Below, in pieces: positions 1 to 4,679 of a DNA stretch of 8,078 bases (within the stretch, counting starts at the first letter, position 1; the number at the start of each line of letters is the position of its first letter). The stretch covers positions 1 through 8,078 of the forward strand of contig JAGHCE010000133.1 of assembly GCA_021160625.1 (NCBI GenBank), in the 5' to 3' direction. Origin of the DNA: Planctomycetota bacterium (lineage in GTDB: Bacteria; Planctomycetota; DG-23; SLPQ01). The translations under genes and the position numbers were made by a program. The notes under the pieces are model-generated. The model saw only the letters and a list, made by a program, of their open reading frames with translations, searched no databases and was not told the DNA's origin.

Positions 1-1488
1 CTGGCGCCGAAGGTTTCCTGCATTGTCCTGAGAAGTGCCTCGAAGATAACCGCGCCGGTCCTGGAGGCAGGCGCCAGGGGCAATCTGCGCCTTATCGTCC
101 GGGTGGGCGCCGGTGTCAATAATATCGATCTTACCTCCGCCACCAAAAACGGCGTCGTCGTCTGCAACACGCCGGGAACAAACTCCCGCGGCGTGGTCGA
201 GCTTACCGTGGCGGCCCTCCTGGCAATGGCCAGGAACTTCGTCGAAGGCAACGACTCGCTCAAAGCCGGCCGATGGGACAAGAGCAAGCTGAAGGGCAGC
301 GAGCTTCGCGGCAAGACTCTCGGCGTCATCGGTCTGGGCAATATAGGCAGGGGCGTGGCGGCCATAGCGCGCGCGATGGAGATGCGCGTGCTGGGATTCG
401 ATCCGATCATCACCGATGAGATGGCGCGGGAACTGGGCATAGAGCTCGTCGAGATCGAAAAGCTCTATGCCGAGAGCGATTACATCAGCCTTCATGCGTC
501 GCTTACCGATAAGTCCAGGAATATGATCGACGCCGAGGCCATCGCCGCGATGAAAGAGGGCGTGGCGATTGCCAACTGCGCCCGGGCGCAGCTGGTGGAC
601 GAGGCGGCTATGCTTGAAGCGCTCGACACGGGCAAGGTGAAGTTCTACTACACCGACGTTTTCGCCAAGGAGCCCCCCGATGCGGACAACGCACTTGTGG
701 CCCATCCCAGGGTGCTGGTGACGCCGCACCTGGGCGGGTCGACCGAAGAGGCCGGCGTCCTCGGCGCAAAGCAAGCCGCCGCCGAAATATCGGCCTTCTT
801 CAAGGAAGACAAGGTGATCAACTCGGTGAACTTCTTCCCCGGAGACCCGGCCCTGGCGCCGTGGGAAGGTGTGGCCGAGAAGATGGGCGACTTCGCCTAT
901 CAGTACCTCTCGGGCACGCACAAGATCTCGCAAATAGCGCTTAGATTCAACGGGGCCTTGAGCGAGCGTTCGCCCGACAGTCTGACCAGCGCATTTCTGA
1001 AAGGCTTTATGCAGAACGCCTTTGAGAACGTCAATATGATCAACGCCAAGCATATTGCCCGCGAGCAGGGGCTAAAAGTCGTCGAATCGAAGATGGAAAA
1101 CATCAGGGACTACGTCAGGGCCGCCTTCACCACCGACCGCGGCGAGGTGATTTTCAGGGGTTCGCAGCTCAACCTCAAGGAAGTACTGCACTCCATCGAC
1201 GACTACTTCTTCGATATGGCCTTGAAAGACAAGCACTACCTGGTTTCCAGGCACAGCGACGTGCCGGGGATAGTCGGCATTATTGGGACCAACCTGGGCG
1301 ATGCAGCGGTCAACATCGAGAAATTCAGCCTCGAGGACAAGACCGACCGGCCCAGTATGGCCATTATCAGTACGAGTGAAGAGGTCCCCGACGACGTCGT
1401 CGACTCCATCAAAGCGGCGGTGAAGGGAAAAGGCGGCAGTATCACTATTAAGCGGATAGTATTACACGCCGAACCCACGGTGGACTAA
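1..1488 (+). CDS. serA: D-3-phosphoglycerate dehydrogenase, long ACT-domain form (5' end outside window)
   Basis: Oxidises 3-phosphoglycerate to 3-phosphohydroxypyruvate with NAD+, the first committed step of L-serine synthesis in the cytoplasm. The frame is open from base 1, and the residues before the GTG at 103 (ending LIVRVGAGVNNID) already match the family, so that GTG is internal and roughly 40-50 N-terminal residues are missing. In window codon numbers, the Rossmann loop GLGNIG is 111-116, the NAD-ribose Asp is D134, and the catalytic triad is R195 (NCAR), E224 (KEPP) and H243 (TPHLGGST). Codons from about 300 to 408 match the intervening allosteric substrate-binding domain, and 412-490 form a C-terminal ACT domain (VPGIVGIIGTNLG). 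That domain order is the long, roughly 530-aa type in which serine feedback is possible. Oddities: the usual GG after the catalytic Arg is AQ, and the strand before DVF reads FYYT rather than GAAL. A strong terminator follows, so it ends its transcription unit. Confidence 0.95.
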   Translation: MAPKVSCIVLRSASKITAPVLEAGARGNLRLIVRVGAGVNNIDLTSATKNGVVVCNTPGTNSRGVVELTVAALLAMARNFVEGNDSLKAGRWDKSKLKGSELRGKTLGVIGLGNIGRGVAAIARAMEMRVLGFDPIITDEMARELGIELVEIEKLYAESDYISLHASLTDKSRNMIDAEAIAAMKEGVAIANCARAQLVDEAAMLEALDTGKVKFYYTDVFAKEPPDADNALVAHPRVLVTPHLGGSTEEAGVLGAKQAAAEISAFFKEDKVINSVNFFPGDPALAPWEGVAEKMGDFAYQYLSGTHKISQIALRFNGALSERSPDSLTSAFLKGFMQNAFENVNMINAKHIAREQGLKVVESKMENIRDYVRAAFTTDRGEVIFRGSQLNLKEVLHSIDDYFFDMALKDKHYLVSRHSDVPGIVGIIGTNLGDAAVNIEKFSLEDKTDRPSMAIISTSEEVPDDVVDSIKAAVKGKGGSITIKRIVLHAEPTVD

Positions 1489-1512
1489 GCTCGGCCCATG
1501 CAGGTAATTCTG

Positions 1513-1542
1513 GCCCCGCTTTTCGAAGCGGGGCTTTTTTTT
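1513..1542 (+). terminator. Rho-independent terminator of serA
   Basis: A perfect 9-bp stem (GCCCCGCTT at 1513-1521 pairing with AAGCGGGGC at 1526-1534) is capped by a TTCG tetraloop and followed by eight T residues (1535-1542). It lies 25 bp after the serA stop codon. The arrangement is a classic intrinsic terminator and separates serA from everything downstream. The T tract lies on the + strand side only, so it acts mainly on rightward transcription. Confidence 0.95.
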
Positions 1543-1576
1543 CAGATTTTTTCGACAAACGGGCGAATTTGTCGTA

Positions 1577-1617
1577 CCCCCCCCTTAGTATATCTTTTCA
1601 GTAACTTCTTGGGGGGG
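1577..1617. repeat. C8 ... G7 homopolymer inverted repeat
   Basis: Eight consecutive C (1577-1584) are followed, after a 26-base AT-rich spacer, by seven consecutive G (1611-1617). Seven G:C pairs could form a strong stem in the transcript. The G tract also sits directly before an ATG at 1621. Homopolymer tracts of this kind are slippage-prone and easily miscounted in assemblies. Confidence 0.55.
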
Positions 1618-1687
1618 AAAATGGAGAAAAATCGCATGGCGTTTGTTTTTTGTGAACAAATATGTCGTTCGCGAGTCCTAACTGGCA

Positions 1688-1807
1688 ATGGGGGTATGCA
1701 ACGGTACTGTAAAGGAGGAAAAGTGTTTGTTCGTGTGTGACGAGGCGGCGATCCGGGTCGCCAACGTCTGCAGGGAACTACAGGGAAAACCAAGGACTGG
1801 GGGGTAA
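1688..1807 (+). CDS. Possible 39-aa cysteine-containing small protein
   Basis: An ATG-initiated ORF of 39 codons ends at TAA (1805-1807), only 4 bp before the ATG of the zinc-ribbon gene, a spacing typical of translational coupling. The protein has cysteines at 4, 13, 17 and 28 and a plausible segment (DEAAIRVANVCRELQG) whose codons from about 1739 on carry the G/C-ending third positions seen in neighbouring genes. Against it: there is no Shine-Dalgarno sequence before the ATG at 1688, and I recognise no family. An alternative start is TTG at 1727, which sits 8 bases after a perfect AAAGGAGG and would give a 26-aa product. It may equally be an untranslated leader. I claim no function. Confidence 0.25.
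   Translation: MGVCNGTVKEEKCLFVCDEAAIRVANVCRELQGKPRTGG
1711..1718 (+). promoter_or_regulatory. Strong Shine-Dalgarno sequence without an obvious gene
   Basis: AAAGGAGG is the best ribosome-binding site in the window, yet no long ORF starts near it. Candidate starts are GTG 1723 (5 codons, stop at 1738-1740) and TTG 1727 (26 codons, stop at 1805-1807). The zinc-ribbon ATG is 93 bases further on. Either a very short peptide is translated here and coupled to the downstream gene, or the match is fortuitous. Confidence 0.4.
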
Positions 1808-1811
1808 GTGT

Positions 1812-2183
1812 ATGGATTTCCGGGACAGGATGCTCACGTGCGTTAACTGCGGAAAGGAGTTCGTCTTTTCCGCACGTGATCAAAGATACTACAAGGAAAT
1901 GGGCTTTGAAAACGAGCCCAAGAGGTGCCGGGAGTGCCGCGCGCTCTTCAAGCGCGAGAGGCAGATCGTGAAGGACTGCAACGGAAATACCAAGGAGTTC
2001 TTCAAGACCGTCTGCGCGGCTTGTGGCAGGCCCGCATATGTTTCGTTCAAGCCTACCGGGTCAAAGCCTGTCTACTGTCGTGACTGCCTTGTGGCTGAAA
2101 AGATCAAGCAGGAACAAGGTGGAGAGATGCCGGACGTAACCCCGGACGCCCCGTCCGCGCCTTCCACCGAGGCGGCCGGGTAA
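1812..2183 (+). CDS. Double zinc-ribbon protein (zf-trcl-like N-terminal domain)
   Basis: A 123-aa cytoplasmic protein with two four-cysteine zinc-binding sites. The first is C10-x2-C13 with C39-x2-C42, enclosing FVFSARDQRYYKEMGFENEP, the hallmark of the small zf-trcl-type probable zinc-ribbon family. The second is C68-x2-C71 with C89-x2-C92, containing FKPTGSKPVYC, a motif seen repeatedly in bacterial CxxC...CxxC proteins. An Ala/Pro-rich tail follows. The biochemical role is not established; nucleic-acid binding or a metal-dependent structural role is conceivable. I chose ATG 1812 because the first zinc ribbon starts directly after it, GGGGGGT at about 1799-1805 can serve as ribosome site, and the upstream in-frame extension (from GTG 1737) is not protein-like. 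It may be coupled to the tiny ORF ending at 1807. The genes on either side give no functional clue. Confidence 0.88.
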   Translation: MDFRDRMLTCVNCGKEFVFSARDQRYYKEMGFENEPKRCRECRALFKRERQIVKDCNGNTKEFFKTVCAACGRPAYVSFKPTGSKPVYCRDCLVAEKIKQEQGGEMPDVTPDAPSAPSTEAAG

Positions 2184-2428
2184 AGCCGGGCTGTTTGTGC
2201 GTCGGTTCGCTCGCTTTCTCATGCTCGACGGCCCTGAACGCACCGCCTCACGCATCGTTGCCTGCGACGCGGGCAGTCCTCATCCTGTGCCGAGTCACCC
2301 GACGCGGTGCTTTAGTTTCACGCCAAAATGACCATCCGCAGAATTTCCAGGTGAAAGGCGCGGCGAATCTGGTAATATATCAGGCCGACAGTAATCGTGC
2401 CTCAGACGCAAACGCTAAGGAGTGGCCG
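2184..2428 (+). other. Intergenic region with possible promoter for the downstream gene run
   Basis: These 245 bases carry no credible gene: the frame running into the next CDS is open through here, but its translation is low-complexity and not family-like. A TAATAT hexamer at 2373-2378 is a fair -10 candidate about 50 bases before the P-II-like start; the -35 position (about 2350-2355, GGTGAA) is poor. CGTCG near 2202 can pair with CGACG near 2225, and the octamer CGACGCGG occurs twice about 35 bases apart. There is no T tract, so I cannot assign a terminator to the zinc-ribbon gene. It is the natural place for a promoter of the gene run from 2429 onward. Confidence 0.4.
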
Positions 2429-2785
2429 ATGAAGCTGCTGGTGCTTGTTCTCAACAAGGAGGAGTTTACCGAGCAGGTCCTGGAGCGTCTTGTAGAACTG
2501 GGAGTGGCAGGGGCCACGATCATCGACACCATCGGTATGGGCCGCGTCCTCTCCCAGGAAATCCCGATATTCGCGGGTTTCGTGGATATGATGGCAGGCG
2601 CCAGGCCCTCGAACAAGACCATCTTCACGCTCGTTCCGGATGATTCGGCCGACGATATCCGGGAAGGGGTCGAGGACGTTATCGGCAGTCTCGACAAGCC
2701 GGGCACGGGAATCCTCTTTACCGTGCCGGTTGACTATTGCAGAGGTATGGCGAGGGACCTGCGCGAGACACCGCAGGAAGAGTAG
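2429..2785 (+). CDS. P-II-like (GlnB-fold) protein
   Basis: A 118-aa protein that starts MKLLVLVLNKEE and continues with GATIIDTIGMGRVL, IPIFAG, NKTIF and a C-terminal KPGTGILFTVPV. These features fit the widespread small family of P-II-like proteins (ferredoxin-like fold, presumably trimeric), often annotated as nitrogen regulatory P-II-related. True GlnB/GlnK features are absent: there is no conserved T-loop tyrosine region, and the segment between IIDT and NKTIF differs. The GTGILF stretch is the likely equivalent of the GDGKIF segment. I would therefore not infer nitrogen regulation or uridylylation; ligand and partner are unknown. ATG 2429 is chosen because AAGGAG (2417-2422) lies just upstream and the family signature starts at that Met; the longer in-frame extension upstream is noise. 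The gene is 38 bp from the next one, suggesting co-transcription. Confidence 0.85.
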   Translation: MKLLVLVLNKEEFTEQVLERLVELGVAGATIIDTIGMGRVLSQEIPIFAGFVDMMAGARPSNKTIFTLVPDDSADDIREGVEDVIGSLDKPGTGILFTVPVDYCRGMARDLRETPQEE

Positions 2786-2823
2786 CGAAGGCCGGCGGAC
2801 CTCGGTCCCGGAAAGAAACCCCA

Positions 2824-3660
2824 ATGAAACTGAGATGGAAGATAGCGATTGCCGCGGCGGTGCTGGTGGCCGCCGGGGTCGTTATAGCGGCGCTGTCACT
2901 TGACCGACTTGCGAAGGCGGCGCTTGAAAAGGGGGCCACGTCGGCGCTGGGAACCGAAACCACCGTAGAGAGCCTCGACCTGTCGGTCTCGGGCGGTTCG
3001 CTTCAACTGGCCGGCCTTGACGTTTCGAACCCCGATGGTTTTCCGCAGGGAAATCTCCTGCAGCTTGCGAGCGCGGCGATTGCTTTCGATATCGCAAGTC
3101 TCCTGTCCGACACGGTGGAAATCCGCGAAATAGTGCTCGACGCCCCGGTGCTGGGCCTCCACCAGAAGGGCCTTGATACGAACCTCGCGGTGGTTCTCAA
3201 AAATGCCGGCGCAAAGGAACCCGCCAACGCCCGGAAGGCCGGGCAGCCCGCCGGCGGCGAGCGTTCCTCGAAGCCCGGTAAGGGTTTCAAGATAGACCTC
3301 ATAAAAATTACCAACGCGCGCCTGGAGTACCGCCTTTCCGGGGCGGCCCCCGTGAAACTGGATCTGCCCGACATAGAACTAAAAGACCTTTCAGACAAAG
3401 ACGGCGGACCACTGCTCCTGGCGGACGTCTTCTCGCAGGTCCTGACATCGATGGCGGCCTCCGCAGGGCGCCTGCCCGGCAATCTCGTACCGTCTGAAAT
3501 CAAGGGCGCGCTCGACTCGGTTGTTTCCGGCACCGGGAAGGGCGTGGAGGAAACCTTGACAACCGCCGGCGAGGCCCTCAAGGCGACCGGCAAATCGATC
3601 AAGGACGTCGGAGACCTGTTCAAGGGCCTCGGGAAAAAGGACAAGAAAGAGGACGAGTAG
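2824..3660 (+). CDS. Short AsmA-like membrane-anchored protein
   Basis: A 278-aa protein with one N-terminal transmembrane helix or uncleaved signal (about residues 5-25, after MKLRWK). Next comes an AsmA-like segment (26-127) with the typical wording NPDGF, SLLSDTVEIREIVLDAP and LDTNLAVVLKN, then an Ala/Lys/Gly-rich linker (128-153), a second beta-rich stretch (155-190; ITNARLEYRL, LDLPDIELKDL), and an alpha-helical, Lys-rich tail (GLGKKDKKEDE). The predicted place is the periplasmic face of the inner membrane. AsmA-family proteins are implicated in envelope and lipid homeostasis, but canonical AsmA is over 600 aa, so this is a minimal member. ATG 2824 starts the anchor cleanly; a GGAAAGAA sequence at about 2810 is a modest ribosome site. 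The function within this gene run is unknown. Confidence 0.82.
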   Translation: MKLRWKIAIAAAVLVAAGVVIAALSLDRLAKAALEKGATSALGTETTVESLDLSVSGGSLQLAGLDVSNPDGFPQGNLLQLASAAIAFDIASLLSDTVEIREIVLDAPVLGLHQKGLDTNLAVVLKNAGAKEPANARKAGQPAGGERSSKPGKGFKIDLIKITNARLEYRLSGAAPVKLDLPDIELKDLSDKDGGPLLLADVFSQVLTSMAASAGRLPGNLVPSEIKGALDSVVSGTGKGVEETLTTAGEALKATGKSIKDVGDLFKGLGKKDKKEDE

Positions 3661-3704
3661 AGACTCGAAGGGTCTTTCGCCTCACGAGTTGCGGGTCATT
3701 CCGC

Positions 3705-3712
3705 AAGGAGGG
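3705..3712 (+). promoter_or_regulatory. Ribosome-binding site deciding the GTG start at 3718
   Basis: AAGGAGGG ends 5 bases before GTG 3718 and supports this non-ATG start; no competing ATG lies near it in frame. A small hairpin (GCGG 3691-3694, CCGC 3701-3704, 6-base loop) abuts the site and could modestly affect its accessibility. Confidence 0.75.
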
Positions 3713-3717
3713 TTGAA

Positions 3718-4554
3718 GTGTCGTCATCCAGTATCTGGGTTCCCATAGCAGCCGCACTGGCAGTCGTGTGCGCCGCGGTTCTTGCTGTTATTGCCAGGTC
3801 TTCCACCTTTGGAATTGCTGTCGGCGTGGTCTCCATAGCCTGCATTTCCATTGTGTACAGCGCCGTGTTGTCCGCCGAGCGCGCCAGGCGCGCCGGGGGC
3901 GGCACCGGCACCGGCACCACAGATGCGGGGAGCCTTGTGGAGGCGATGGAGCAGCTGGCCAAAGGGGAAAAATCGGACATCTCCGCCGTTCCGGAGGACT
4001 TTGCGGGACCGCTTTCAAGGCTGGCCGACCGCATCGAAGAGCTCAAGCGGGAAACCCAGGAACTCCGGGCACGCGACGAGGTGACGTCTCTTGGAAACGA
4101 GTGGGTCTTTGACAATGTCCTCTGGCGGGAGTTTAACAGGGCCGAGCGCTACGACGCTGCGATGTCGGTGGTGCTTCTGGAAATCGTGGGACTCTCGGAC
4201 CTGAAAGCCGCAAAAGGCGAGGAACAGGCCAACAGCGTCTTGAAAAACGTGGCCAGCCTGGTCCTGCAGATGATCCGTGAAACGGACTTCGCCGCACGCT
4301 ATGACTACGACCGTATTATCGTCATAATGCCGGCCACAGACAAACAGGGCGCCGACGAGTTCACCGAGCGCTTCCGCAGGGCCCTCCAGGAGGATACAGC
4401 CAACCTCCAGGAAGCCCTGGAGGAGGTTTCCATCTTGATAGGGGCCGCCTGTGTGCCTGAAGAAGGGACCAAAACCGCCCCTCAACTCGTCCAAAAGGCG
4501 GCCGAGGCCCTTGATCAGGCCAAAGGGGCTGCTGGTTCCGGCTCCCAGGACTGA
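3718..4554 (+). CDS. Two-TM protein with degenerate GGDEF domain
   Basis: A 278-aa inner-membrane protein. Two hydrophobic helices (about 6-26 and 29-51) are followed by a Gly/Thr linker (GGGTGTGTT), a charged, probably coiled-coil segment (about 72-120, ending RIEELKRETQELRARDE) and a GGDEF-fold domain (about 120-270). The fold is recognisable from DEVTSLGNEWVFDN (usual D.LTGL.NRR.F), the RAERYDAAMSVVLLEI strand, VLKNVASLVLQMIRETDFAARY, the IVIMPATD strand and the final AAEALDQAKGAAG. The signature itself, expected directly after ARY, reads DYDRI (196-200), and the metal-site DID reads EIV (155-157). It should therefore not make cyclic di-GMP; a receptor, scaffold or oligomerisation role is more likely. 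Start GTG 3718 is backed by a strong ribosome site. It lies 57 bp after the AsmA-like gene and 125 bp before gspD, which suggests but does not prove a link to the secretion system. Confidence 0.85.
   Translation: MSSSSIWVPIAAALAVVCAAVLAVIARSSTFGIAVGVVSIACISIVYSAVLSAERARRAGGGTGTGTTDAGSLVEAMEQLAKGEKSDISAVPEDFAGPLSRLADRIEELKRETQELRARDEVTSLGNEWVFDNVLWREFNRAERYDAAMSVVLLEIVGLSDLKAAKGEEQANSVLKNVASLVLQMIRETDFAARYDYDRIIVIMPATDKQGADEFTERFRRALQEDTANLQEALEEVSILIGAACVPEEGTKTAPQLVQKAAEALDQAKGAAGSGSQD
3901..3918 (+). repeat. Three tandem GGCACC hexamers in the linker of the GGDEF-like gene
   Basis: GGCACC occurs three times in a row in frame and encodes Gly-Thr-Gly-Thr-Gly-Thr, a flexible linker between the membrane part and the coiled coil. 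Copy-number change would lengthen or shorten the linker by two residues without breaking the frame. Confidence 0.75.
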
Positions 4555-4679
4555 TTCGGGAGGTGTTCCAGGCCGGCCGTGTTTCATAATGAAAAGGTTC
4601 TGCCGTCCGGCCGCGGCGCGCGGTATAACTCGTTGGCTGCAGGCCGGTAGTGATTCTGAGGTTGTCGAGGTATTGGAAA

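Larger units (their letters stand above)
1543..1811 (+). other. AT-richer leader region upstream of the zinc-ribbon gene
   Basis: This 269-bp stretch holds no gene of normal size and its first 190 bases are clearly richer in A/T than the rest of the window. Visible structure: an inverted repeat CGACAAA (1553-1559) with TTTGTCG (1568-1574); a run of eight C (1577-1584) that could pair with seven G (1611-1617); a second AT-rich inverted repeat TTTGTT/AACAAA (1642-1647 with 1655-1660); a strong Shine-Dalgarno sequence (1711-1718); and overlapping tiny ORFs. Because serA is terminated just before it, a promoter for the zinc-ribbon gene must lie here, but I see no convincing -35/-10 pair. A structured 5' leader is a reasonable reading, but it matches no riboswitch class that I recognise. 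Confidence 0.5.

Noticed and set aside
1577..1617. Homopolymer tracts as a phase-variation switch.
   Set aside because: Neither tract lies inside or at a proven promoter of a recognisable gene; it remains possible but unsupported.
1711..1741. prfB-like programmed +1 frameshift: a TGA C stop context after AAAGGAGG that would join the 1621 ORF to the frame ending at 1807.
   Set aside because: The Shine-Dalgarno is about 19 bases before the TGA instead of the few needed, the preceding codon GTG is not slippery, and the joined protein matches nothing I know.
1737..1811. GTG 1737 as start of the zinc-ribbon protein, adding 25 residues.
   Set aside because: The extension is basic and low-complexity, the nearest Shine-Dalgarno is 18 bases away, and the zinc ribbon begins right after ATG 1812.
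3661..3704. Terminator after the AsmA-like gene, from ACTCG/CGAGT and GCGG/CCGC pairings.
   Set aside because: The stems are short and no T tract follows, so transcription probably continues into the next gene.
4555..4679. Promoter candidates before gspD (CATAAT 4585-4590; TATAAC 4624-4629).
   Set aside because: Neither has a convincing -35 box at 16-18 bases; the gene could also be read through from upstream.
4650..4679. GTG 4650 as the gspD start.
   Set aside because: It adds ten residues ahead of a good signal peptide without a better ribosome site; ATG 4680 is preferred, though not proven.
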